From contig NZ_LGDV01000153.1 of assembly GCF_001280015.1 (NCBI RefSeq), positions 1 through 7,304 of the forward strand: a stretch of DNA of 7,304 nucleotides, given 5' to 3'. The position numbers and the translations under genes are program-made. The first letter of the stretch is position 1. Each line of letters opens with the position of its first letter. Of this stretch, positions 1 through 6,406 are shown in pieces. Source of the stretch: Streptomyces sp. MMG1121. GTDB lineage: Bacteria > Actinomycetota > Actinomycetes > Streptomycetales > Streptomycetaceae. A model generated the notes under the pieces. The model was not told where the DNA came from and ran no database searches. It saw nothing but the letters and a program-made list of their open reading frames with translations.

Positions 1-248
1 CGGGGGTGAACAATCTGAAGGATCCGGTGGAGACGAAGCTGCACACCGCCGTCTGCTCAGGGAAGGTCACCCTGAAGGCGGCGCAGCAGGCCATCGTCAG
101 CGACTGGACCACCGCACTGAGCCGACATTATGCGACGGTGATATCCGTCCGCCGCTGTCGTGGCTTTGGCGGTGGGGCATTCACTGGCGGGCGGCGACCG
201 ACGCGGCCTTGCGGGCGTACAAGGAATTCCGCGTCGATTCACCGTTGA
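1..248 (+). pseudogene. 3' fragment of HNH-like secreted lipoprotein gene, C-terminus disrupted
   Basis: The window opens inside this gene; the reading frame is open from base 3 and stops at 246-248. Residues encoded by 6-116 (VNNLKDPVETKLHTAVCSG..., ending DWTTA) align without gaps to the C-terminus of the lipoprotein gene at 6494-7252, offset 7112. Over these 37 codons I count 5 amino-acid differences and 94 of 111 identical bases, so it is a diverged paralogue and not a fresh copy. The right-hand copy ends a few residues after DWTTA (MDRLGLT). This copy instead reads on through about 40 Arg/Gly-rich residues with no family resemblance, so the natural end was probably replaced by unrelated DNA near base 126. 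The GTG at base 6 is an internal codon, not a start. The function is unknown; the family resemblance to HNH-type proteins is described under the right-hand copy. Confidence 0.65.
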
Positions 249-274
249 AAAACCTGCCTGCGGCCCTTCAATAG
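128..274 (+). other. Unrecognised stretch, possible C-terminal coding remnant
   Basis: Between the broken lipoprotein fragment and the permease stop there is no recognisable gene. One plus-strand frame (stop TAG at 272-274) reads plausibly as the tail of a protein: Trp-rich, then an Ala/Lys/Arg stretch such as TDAALRAYKEFRVDSPLKN. It has no start of its own and its upstream part overlaps the paralogue fragment out of frame. It may be the end of a gene brought in by the rearrangement that truncated the left copy. I do not recognise the family, and chance is a real alternative. Confidence 0.2.
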
Positions 275-294
275 CTTCCGACCTCAGGGGACGT

Positions 295-1263
295 CTAAGG
301 CAGATCCTCGCCCCGACCGGCCACATTCTGCGTACGCCGACGATGGAGTAGAGCGGGCTTACGGCTGGTTGGCAGGGTGACAGGGCGGCGTTCGGTGACG
401 CTGGCTTCCCGGCCGGGAGTAGTGGTGGCTGATCCGGCGTGTTCGGAGTCGGCTGCGCTGAACTTGGTGTGTTGGCTGTGGGGGATGCGGGTGCGCGTCG
501 GGAGGGTGTTGCGGGTGCGGCGGTGGAAGGCGGCGAGGCTGATGAGTGCGGCGGCGGTGAACCAGAGCAGCTGGATGCCGAGGTAGCTGGGTAGGGCGGT
601 GGTGGAGAAGCCGGCGGCGGTGCTGGCCTGCATGGCGCCGTAGGAGGGCAATAGGCGTACGACGGGGCTGTCGGAGCCGGAGTTGGCGATCGGGTTCTGC
701 AGGGCGAGGTCGATGACGCTGATCATGACGATGGTGAACATGCCCTCGACTTCCTTCCTCAGAAGTGAGCCCAGGGCGACCCCGATGGCGCCGTAGGTCA
801 TGGCGGCGCTGAACAGGGCGGTGGCGAGGTAGAGGGGCTGCTCGGGGGTCCAGAGCAGGTAGGTGAGGGCGGTGGCGTAGGCGGCGACCGCACCGGAGGC
901 GAGGGCGAGGGAGGTGATTTTGGCGAGGAGGAGGTGGGTGCGAGGGTAGCCGGCCAGTGCGAGGCGTCGGTCGAAGTTGCCGCAGGCGAAGGAGGAGGCG
1001 AACATCATGAAGCCGATGATCAGGGTGACGGCGTTCAGGGCACCGGTGATTTCGGTGAGCTGGTTGCCGGCCGGGGTCAGGATGTCCTTGGTGGCGCTGA
1101 GCTGGAATCTGGTCCGGGTGCTGGGGATCGAAAGGTAGGCGAGGGTGGTCCACAGCGGGATGAAGCCGGCGATGAGAACCATCGCGAAGCGGTTGCGTAG
1201 ATGTTCGGCCAGCGCGTACCGGGTCGCGGTGACAAACAGCCCAGCGTGGCCGTGACCTTTCAT
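295..1263 (-). CDS. ABC-2-type transporter permease subunit
   Basis: This encodes a 322-residue membrane protein, the membrane half of an ABC transporter with the ATPase encoded just upstream. The ATG at 1263-1261 overlaps the ATPase stop (ATGA, 4 bp). An AGGAGG lies 10 bases upstream inside the ATPase gene, which favours this start over one 17 codons earlier. About six hydrophobic segments are visible, near residues 26-45, 73-94, 112-138, 143-167, 175-188 and 226-247. This matches the usual six-helix ABC-2 plan of single-domain exporters. The last 75 residues or so are hydrophilic, Arg/Thr/Ser-rich and low in complexity. That is long for the family and may be an extension created when the original 3' end was joined to other DNA. 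Divergent pairing with the lipocalin-prenyl synthase gene suggests export of its product or resistance to it (inference). The substrate cannot be read from the sequence. Confidence 0.85.
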   Translation of the reverse strand: MKGHGHAGLFVTATRYALAEHLRNRFAMVLIAGFIPLWTTLAYLSIPSTRTRFQLSATKDILTPAGNQLTEITGALNAVTLIIGFMMFASSFACGNFDRRLALAGYPRTHLLLAKITSLALASGAVAAYATALTYLLWTPEQPLYLATALFSAAMTYGAIGVALGSLLRKEVEGMFTIVMISVIDLALQNPIANSGSDSPVVRLLPSYGAMQASTAAGFSTTALPSYLGIQLLWFTAAALISLAAFHRRTRNTLPTRTRIPHSQHTKFSAADSEHAGSATTTPGREASVTERRPVTLPTSRKPALLHRRRTQNVAGRGEDLP

Positions 1264-1970
1264 GAGACCAATGCCTCCTGTACAGGCTGCAGAAGGCCGT
1301 CTTCCAAGCGCCACAGCTCGTCCAGGCGGGCGGTGTCGTAGGCCAGGTGGGAGACGACCAGGACGGAGCGGCCTTCCTGACGCAGCAGCGCGGCCAGGTC
1401 CCAGAAGCGTTGGTAGGTCTCCCAGTCGAAGCCCTGGTAGGGCTCGTCCAGCAGCAGCACTTGCGGGTCGTGCATCAGAGCGAGGGTGAGGTTGAGTTTC
1501 TGGCGGGTGCCGCCGCTGAGCGTTTTGGCCTGCTGCTGGTCGTACGTGCGAAAGTGCAGCCGGTCCATCACTTCTTCGGCGCGGTGCAGGTCGGGGAGTG
1601 CGTAGGCGGCCCTGAAGAACTCCAAGTGCTGACGGACGGTGAGTGCGTCGTTGAGGACGGCTGCCTGCGGACAGTAGCCGAACCTGCCGTCGTGGCGGAC
1701 CGTGCCGCGGTCCGCGCGCAGTTCACCGGAGAGGATCTTCAGCAGAGTGGTCTTGCCTGCCCCGTTCTCCCCGACGATCCCGGCCAGTACCCCACCGCGC
1801 AACCGCAGGTCCACCCCACGCAGGACCTCGCGCCGACGGCGGTAGGCGTGGTGCACACCGCTGACCTCCACCGGGCCACCATCCCAAGTTTTCGCTGTTG
1901 CCGACCGGGGGGTTAACGCCACGGCGGCGCCGTGGTCACGGATGATGCGGCACGCCGGCCCATGAACCAT
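1260..1970 (-). CDS. ABC transporter ATP-binding subunit
   Basis: This is a 236-residue cytoplasmic ATPase that would power the permease encoded immediately downstream. All nucleotide-binding-domain motifs are present in order: Walker A GENGAGKT at residues 67-74, Q-loop within YCPQ at 99-102, signature LSGGTRQK at 151-158, Walker B VLLLDEP at 171-177 with catalytic Glu176, and the H-switch His208 in VVSH. Length is normal for a stand-alone ABC-2 exporter ATPase. The start is uncertain. ATG at 1970 gives 236 residues but has only a weak ribosome site; GTG at 1922 would remove 16 residues and still leave the whole domain. The minus-strand frame stays open far upstream, through the neighbouring gene. 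That is a GC-bias artefact, since everything before residue 1 is low-complexity Gly/Val/Ala antisense to the synthase. The gene is transcribed divergently from the fusion gene. Confidence 0.9.
   Translation of the reverse strand: MVHGPACRIIRDHGAAVALTPRSATAKTWDGGPVEVSGVHHAYRRRREVLRGVDLRLRGGVLAGIVGENGAGKTTLLKILSGELRADRGTVRHDGRFGYCPQAAVLNDALTVRQHLEFFRAAYALPDLHRAEEVMDRLHFRTYDQQQAKTLSGGTRQKLNLTLALMHDPQVLLLDEPYQGFDWETYQRFWDLAALLRQEGRSVLVVSHLAYDTARLDELWRLEDGLLQPVQEALVS
1274..1279 (-). promoter_or_regulatory. Shine-Dalgarno of the permease gene
   Basis: The minus strand reads AGGAGG inside the last codons of the ATPase gene, 10 bases before the ATG at 1263. Together with the ATGA stop/start overlap it indicates translational coupling and fixes the permease start. 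Confidence 0.7.
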
Positions 1971-1996
1971 CCGTACCGGTGAGAACCCTGGTTGTA

Positions 1997-2011
1997 GGTC
2001 AGCCGCTGACC
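1997..2011. promoter_or_regulatory. Candidate operator: perfect 15-bp palindrome
   Basis: GGTCAGC-C-GCTGACC is a perfect inverted repeat with 7-bp arms and one central base. It sits in the 57-bp gap between the divergent ATPase (start 1970) and fusion gene (start 2028). The position, and a size suited to a dimeric repressor, suggest an operator controlling both directions. No regulator gene is present in the window to pair with it. Confidence 0.45.
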
Positions 2012-2021
2012 ACGAGCGCCC

Positions 2022-2027
2022 TAGTTT
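2022..2027 (+). promoter_or_regulatory. Possible -10 element for a leaderless fusion-gene transcript
   Basis: TAGTTT fits the TAnnnT pattern of actinomycete -10 boxes and ends 6 bases before an in-frame GTG at 2034. Transcription would then begin at or next to that GTG, giving a leaderless message. This agrees with the absence of any Shine-Dalgarno before the TTG at 2028 or the GTG at 2034. No convincing -35 box is visible, so this is tentative. Confidence 0.25.
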
Positions 2028-4358
2028 TTGTCCGTGACCCACGACACCCGCTCCGCTCCCGCGCCTGCGGCGCCGCTGCCCGCACCTCGCGCCGAAGCTG
2101 CCATCGCACCGTTCGGCACGCCGCACCCTGAGGCCGACATGGAGGCATGGTGTCTCAGTGGTGATCTTCACAGTGAGAGCGGCAGTGCTTACCGTTGGGC
2201 AGCCGCCCTCTTCCGGGAGGGCCACCGCTGCGGGTCGGGCACCGGCCCCGGTTATGGGCTGCTCTTCATGTGCAGCGGCCCGGAGGGATCGGTGTGCGGC
2301 AGCTGGTTGAGTCCTGATCTTGTGGAAACCATTCGCGCCTCGGTCCGCGGGGACGAGGCGATGGATCCGCGGGTCCGCAGTGCCCTGACGGACGTTCTGG
2401 CCGAGGGAGTTCCCCTGCCCGACCGCCTGCTTAAGGGTGAGGTCGCCGACTGCGCCGAATGGCTGGATCTTGTGCTGGGCGAACAGGCCGCGCTGCGTGC
2501 CGAGGACGACGGCAGTTTCCTCTTCACCGTCCGGGGCGAGGTGGAACTGGAACTGCGTCTGACGCCACAGAAGCCGGCCGTCCCGCAGTTCGACGTCCAT
2601 GGCCACTACCCCGGGCCTCGCCCCGACGGGAGCGATGCGACGACTTCGTACTTCATCCCCCGCCTCCGTACCAGCGGTCGTGTGCGCGCCCAAGGCCGCG
2701 CCTGGGAATGCGTGGAGGGGCGCTCCTGGCTGGAAAACGACTGGGGCGGTAGGGTCCGCCGCTCCAGTCGGGCGCAGGGTATTGCCGACCGCGCCTGGCT
2801 GTGGAGTGGCATGCAGCTCGACAACGGCTGGGACATCGCCGTCATCCGAGCCCAGCACACCGATCCCGTCACCGCACAAAGCACGTCGTTGTTCACCAGG
2901 GCGACCGCCGTCGCCCCCGACGGCTCGGTCAGCTATCACCACGACCTCACCTGGCAGGCCACCCAGCACTGGACTTCCCTGGCCAGCCTGGAGAGTTACC
3001 CCACCACCGCCGTGCTCAGCATTCCCGGCCTCGGCCTGGACGTTGTGGTCGCGGGCCCTGCTGCCGGTCATGAGACCCGCACCGTTCTGACCGGCCGTGC
3101 CTTCTGCGAGTCCCCCGCCACCGTCAGCGGCACCATGAACGGCACGCGCGTCTCTGGAAACGCTTTCATGGAAACCCTGCCCTCCGGCACGGTCGGTGAC
3201 GTGGAAGGCTACATGCGCCGGATCTCCCAAATCTCCATCTCCGAGGCCGCCGCCGTCTATCCGGCGAGCCCCGACGTTGCTTCTCTGCACGCGCTCACCG
3301 GCGCCGACACCAGCCCCTCGCTGGACGATGACACCCTCGACCGCCTCCACCAGTCCCTTATCGCCCCGCTGCGCCATCTCCTGGACAACCCGGGACGCTC
3401 CTGGCGCCCCTACATCACCGGCGCCGTCTTCTGCCTCCTGGGTGTCGACCCAGAGCCCTACCGACCACTGACCGCCGTGTCCGAACTCCTCCACACCGCC
3501 TCCGCCGTCATCGACGACATCGAAGACGCCTCCCTGCTGCGCCGCGGGCTGCCCGCCGTCCACCACCGCTTCGGCATCCCCACCGCTATCAATGCCGGCA
3601 CACTCGCCTACCTCACCTTCGATCCCATCCTGGAGCGCATCCCTCAGCACGACGGGGCCACGATGCTGCGCGTTCACCGCCTCTGCCTCCAGGCCCTGCG
3701 CACCGGACACACAGGGCAGGCCCTGGACCTGACCAGGCCCCGCAGCGCCTTCGAAGACGCTGTGGCCACCGGCAGCCACCACCAGCTCCTCTCCCAGGTC
3801 CACACCGCCCACCGGCTCAAGACCGGCGTCCCTGTCCGGTGCATGGCCGAAGCCGCCGCGGTACTGGCCGGTGCCACCGAGGAACAGATCACGGCGCTGG
3901 GCCGGTACTTCGAAGCCGTCGGCACCGCCTACCAGATCAGCGACGACGTCGCAGACCTCGACGGTGTCACCAGCGCGGAAGACCGAAAGCAGGGCCGATC
4001 TTCCAAGACACCCGCCGAGGACCTCCTCAACGGCCGCATCACCTACCCCGTCGCACACGCCACCGGCCTCCTCGATCACGACGACCGCCACCGTCTGCGC
4101 GACAGCCTCTACCAACAAAGTCCCGACGGCGCCGCCCGCGCCGCCGAACTCCTCACCCGTAGCGGCGCCTTGCACGCTTGCCTGGACGACGGCCGGACAC
4201 TCGTCGACGAGGCGTGGAAGCCCCTTGATGACCATCTCCCGCCCAGTCAGCACAAAGCCCTCGTCCGGGCCCTGGGCTGGTATGCAGCCCAACGCCAAAC
4301 CGACCCCGCCGCCAAGGGACCGGGCACGGTGGCTGTCACAGCCGCACACCAAAACTAG
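2028..4358 (+). CDS. Fusion protein: AttH/CrtC-like lipocalin domain plus trans-polyprenyl diphosphate synthase
   Basis: This 776-residue protein has two modules. Residues about 38-400 resemble the AttH / carotenoid 1,2-hydratase (CrtC) lipocalin-like family: GRSWLENDWGG at 231-241, then WLWSGMQLDNGWDI at 257-270, in a Trp-rich beta-type context. Residues about 430-755 are a polyprenyl diphosphate synthase. It has a GRSWRP version of the GKxxRP region (456-461), first Asp-rich motif DDIED (496-500) followed by RRG (505-507), KTG (598-600), second Asp-rich motif DDVAD (639-643) and EDLLNGRITYP (664-674). Both DDxxD motifs are intact, so Mg-dependent condensation of isopentenyl diphosphate with an allylic diphosphate is expected. 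Small residues (Ala, Ser) at the fifth and fourth positions before the first motif, and no insertion within it, argue for C20 or longer over C15 (inference). The first 37 residues are Ala/Pro-rich. Alternative starts are GTG 2034 and ATG 2139, the latter preceded by GAGG. No signal peptide is seen, so it is probably cytoplasmic. Confidence 0.88.
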   Translation: MSVTHDTRSAPAPAAPLPAPRAEAAIAPFGTPHPEADMEAWCLSGDLHSESGSAYRWAAALFREGHRCGSGTGPGYGLLFMCSGPEGSVCGSWLSPDLVETIRASVRGDEAMDPRVRSALTDVLAEGVPLPDRLLKGEVADCAEWLDLVLGEQAALRAEDDGSFLFTVRGEVELELRLTPQKPAVPQFDVHGHYPGPRPDGSDATTSYFIPRLRTSGRVRAQGRAWECVEGRSWLENDWGGRVRRSSRAQGIADRAWLWSGMQLDNGWDIAVIRAQHTDPVTAQSTSLFTRATAVAPDGSVSYHHDLTWQATQHWTSLASLESYPTTAVLSIPGLGLDVVVAGPAAGHETRTVLTGRAFCESPATVSGTMNGTRVSGNAFMETLPSGTVGDVEGYMRRISQISISEAAAVYPASPDVASLHALTGADTSPSLDDDTLDRLHQSLIAPLRHLLDNPGRSWRPYITGAVFCLLGVDPEPYRPLTAVSELLHTASAVIDDIEDASLLRRGLPAVHHRFGIPTAINAGTLAYLTFDPILERIPQHDGATMLRVHRLCLQALRTGHTGQALDLTRPRSAFEDAVATGSHHQLLSQVHTAHRLKTGVPVRCMAEAAAVLAGATEEQITALGRYFEAVGTAYQISDDVADLDGVTSAEDRKQGRSSKTPAEDLLNGRITYPVAHATGLLDHDDRHRLRDSLYQQSPDGAARAAELLTRSGALHACLDDGRTLVDEAWKPLDDHLPPSQHKALVRALGWYAAQRQTDPAAKGPGTVAVTAAHQN

Positions 4359-4417
4359 GCAGCCGGTCGGCAAAGGCCGGTGTGGATGGATCCTGGGAGC
4401 GAGGCGGCTGGCTCGCG

Positions 4418-4559
4418 GACGTTGTTCTGCCCCCTCAGGTGGATGGGGGAGCGCACGTTCGCGTGGCTGATGCATTCACACCGTCTGGCCTGCGACTACG
4501 AAGCCCTGACAGTCACCAGCGAGGCAATGATCCAGTGGCTGGCTCTGTACGTGAGGTAC
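4418..4559 (+). pseudogene. Frameshifted remnant of an IS5-type transposase C-terminus
   Basis: The frame from 4437 reads [17 protein letters not shown], then [15 protein letters not shown]. This is the familiar end of IS5-family DDE transposases (RWVVERTFAWL...RRL..DYE...SEAMI), with the catalytic Glu in GERTFAW. The expected preceding VVLP is encoded at 4421-4432 but one frame away, so a one-base shift lies near 4433-4436. Nothing of the catalytic N-terminal part is present, and the reading frame runs straight into the left end of the ISL3 element. It is a dead relic whose 3' end was probably cut off by the ISL3 insertion or a later deletion. Confidence 0.7.
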
Positions 4560-4580
4560 GGTTCTGGCTCAGCTTCCGTG
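4560..4580 (+). repeat. Left terminal inverted repeat of the ISL3 element
   Basis: It begins GGTTCTGGCTCAGC and ends TTCCGTG. It matches the reverse complement of 6295-6315 at 20 of 21 positions; the only difference is T versus C at the third base. Confidence 0.88.
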
Positions 4581-4655
4581 CAGCGGCCACTCTGAGTGAC
4601 GTCCGGCAGTCTCTGAGCAGCTTCGGAAGTCGCCCGAAAATGAGCCGTCACGAGG

Positions 4656-6278
4656 GTGGTTGGGCTGAAAGTCCCGGCCGTGGAAGAGGTCGTGCTCCGG
4701 CTGAAGGAGCTGTTGTTCCCGTCGGTCGCGGACATCGAGGTGCTGTCGGTCGACGTGAATATCGAGATAGTGCGCGTTGACATGCAGTGCACGAAGGTCG
4801 GTGCCGCCTGCCCGGGGTGCGGAGCCTGGTCGACCCGGGTGCACAGCTCCTACCTGCGGTTTCCTGCTGACGCGCCGAGCGCAGGACGAAGGGTCGTGCT
4901 CCGGTTACGGGTTCGGCGGTTCCGCTGCCGCGACACCGTGTGCGCCCGGCGGACCTTCGTGGAACAGATACCCGGCCTCACCCGCAGGTACGGCCAGCGC
5001 ACCGAGCGGCTGCGCTCAGCTCTGACCTCTGTAGGTCTTGCTCTGGCTGGACGGGCCGGCGCCCGGCTGGCCGCCGTCCTCGGCATGTCCGTCAGCCGGA
5101 GCACGGTCCTGCGCCTGGTCGACGCCCTTCCCGAGCCGGAGGTGACCGCGCCGCGGGTGGTCGGCGTCGACGAGTACGCCACCCGCAAGGGACGCCACTA
5201 CGGCACCGTGCTGGTGGACGTCGAATCCCGCCGGCCGATCGATCTGCTTCCGGACCGCGAGGCATCGAGTCTGGCCGCCTGGCTCGCCCAGCGACCCGGT
5301 ATCGAGGTCGTCTGCCGGGACCGCGCGCCGTTCTTCGCCGAAGGTGACGCTGCCGGAGCGCCACAGGCGGTGCAGGTCGCGGACCGGTGGCATCTCTGGC
5401 ACAACCTCAGCGAGGCCGCCGAGCGCAGTGTCGCGCAGCACCGCCGCTGCCTTCGTGTCCTGACGCCCGCACCTGCTCAGCCCGAACCCGAGACCACTGC
5501 CGCCCCGGACCCGTCCGCGTCGCCATGGCCGACAGGCCACCGCTTCGCCGACCGGACCCGGGCCCGGCACGCAGCCGTCCACGCCCTGCTGGAGGCAGGA
5601 CACAGCCGACGCTCGGTCCAGCGGCAGCTCGGCATGGCCTGGCACACCGTCAAGCGATTCGCCGACGCCGCGAGGCCGGAGGACCTGTTCACCGGCCAGT
5701 GGCAGAACCGGTCCTCGGCCCTCGACGACTACAAGCCGTACCTGGACGACCGCTGGAACGAGGGCTCCACCAACGCGTGGAAGCTGTGGGAGGAGATTGT
5801 GCCGCTCGGCTACAAGGGCAGCTACCAGCGCGCTCGCGCCTACCTACGTGAGAAGCGCACCTCACCACGACCGGTGACCGCCCGGCCGCCCTCACCCCGA
5901 GCCGTCGCCGGATGGATCCTCCGGCACCCGGACACCCTCGCCGAGTCCGAGCAACTCCAGCTCAAGGCCGTCCGGACGCACTGCCCCGAACTCGACGCTC
6001 TCACCCGCCACGTCCGCTCCTTCGCGGTCATGCTCACCGAGCGCCAGGGCGAGCACCTCCTGGACTGGCTCGACGCCGTTCGGCAGGACGACCTGCCCAG
6101 CCTGCACACCCTCGCCGCCGGCATCGACCGGGACCGGGACGCCGTCGTTGCCGGACTCACCCTGCCCTGGAACACGGGTGTCGTCGAAGGCCATGTCAAC
6201 CGGATCAAGATGCTCAAGCGTCAAAAGTTCGGGCGGGCCGGCTTCCATCTCCTTCGCAAACGCGTCCTATTGGCGTGA
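4656..6278 (+). CDS. ISL3-family transposase
   Basis: This 540-residue DDE transposase catalyses movement of the surrounding element. An N-terminal zinc-binding region has CPGC at residues 52-55 and CRDTVC at 91-96. A DNA-binding stretch follows around 130-155. The catalytic triad is assigned as Asp172 in GVDEYATRKG, Asp243 in VADRWHLWHN, and Glu511 in NTGVVEGHVNRIK. A helix-turn-helix-like insertion (SRRSVQRQLGMAWHTVKRFA) lies at 317-336 and is common in the longer members. The C-terminus KRQKFGRAGFHLLRKRVLL (521-539) is the standard ISL3 ending, so the gene is full length and uninterrupted. GTG at 4656 is taken as the start because it is the first start codon in frame. No well-spaced ribosome site is seen (GAGG directly abuts the GTG), and GTGs at 4680 or 4692 are possible. 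The stop is 16 bases before the right inverted repeat. Confidence 0.93.
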   Translation: MVGLKVPAVEEVVLRLKELLFPSVADIEVLSVDVNIEIVRVDMQCTKVGAACPGCGAWSTRVHSSYLRFPADAPSAGRRVVLRLRVRRFRCRDTVCARRTFVEQIPGLTRRYGQRTERLRSALTSVGLALAGRAGARLAAVLGMSVSRSTVLRLVDALPEPEVTAPRVVGVDEYATRKGRHYGTVLVDVESRRPIDLLPDREASSLAAWLAQRPGIEVVCRDRAPFFAEGDAAGAPQAVQVADRWHLWHNLSEAAERSVAQHRRCLRVLTPAPAQPEPETTAAPDPSASPWPTGHRFADRTRARHAAVHALLEAGHSRRSVQRQLGMAWHTVKRFADAARPEDLFTGQWQNRSSALDDYKPYLDDRWNEGSTNAWKLWEEIVPLGYKGSYQRARAYLREKRTSPRPVTARPPSPRAVAGWILRHPDTLAESEQLQLKAVRTHCPELDALTRHVRSFAVMLTERQGEHLLDWLDAVRQDDLPSLHTLAAGIDRDRDAVVAGLTLPWNTGVVEGHVNRIKMLKRQKFGRAGFHLLRKRVLLA

Positions 6279-6294
6279 CTGGGGGTCACTGCGT

Positions 6295-6315
6295 CACGGA
6301 AGCTGAGCCAGAGCC
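6295..6315 (-). repeat. Right terminal inverted repeat of the ISL3 element
   Basis: Read on the minus strand it starts GGCTCTGGCTCAGC and ends TTCCGTG. It pairs with 4560-4580 with a single mismatch. Confidence 0.88.
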
Positions 6316-6406
6316 GCTACCTCGATAAAGCCAGGCGGGCCCCGCCGCGGATACCGGACTCGACGGTGTGAGGGGGCGTGCTCCTGTGCGCCCGGGCCCC
6401 GGAGAG

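Larger units (their letters stand above)
4560..6315 (+). mobile_element. ISL3-family insertion sequence, complete
   Basis: The 1756-bp element is bounded by 21-bp terminal inverted repeats (20 of 21 identical) and carries one full-length ISL3-type transposase gene. No 8-bp target duplication, which is usual for ISL3, is visible: the flanks read TGAGGTAC on the left and GCTACCTC on the right. These flanks are nearly inverted copies of each other (GAGGTA / TACCTC), so either the true ends lie slightly further out or the flanks have been rearranged. The element separates the prenyl synthase gene from the lipoprotein gene. Confidence 0.88.

Noticed and set aside
934..1200. Open frames antisense to the permease
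   Set aside because: Their composition is Gly/Glu/Val-rich without motifs, and the opposite strand encodes a clear six-helix membrane protein.
4361..4382. CCGG...CCGG hairpin after the fusion gene as a terminator
   Set aside because: The pairing is only about four bases with a large loop, too weak to call.
1260..4475. A 1071-codon open frame on the minus strand covering the ATPase and all of the fusion gene
   Set aside because: Only its last 236 residues are a recognisable protein. The rest is low-complexity Gly/Val/Ala antisense to the synthase domains, as expected in high-GC DNA.
5016..5645. A 209-codon minus-strand frame inside the ISL3 transposase gene
   Set aside because: It is a shadow of the transposase, which has intact catalytic and C-terminal motifs on the plus strand.
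6274..6290. GTGAC/GTCAC hairpin at the transposase stop as a terminator
   Set aside because: The stem is only five bases with no tail, and it lies beside the inverted repeat of the IS.
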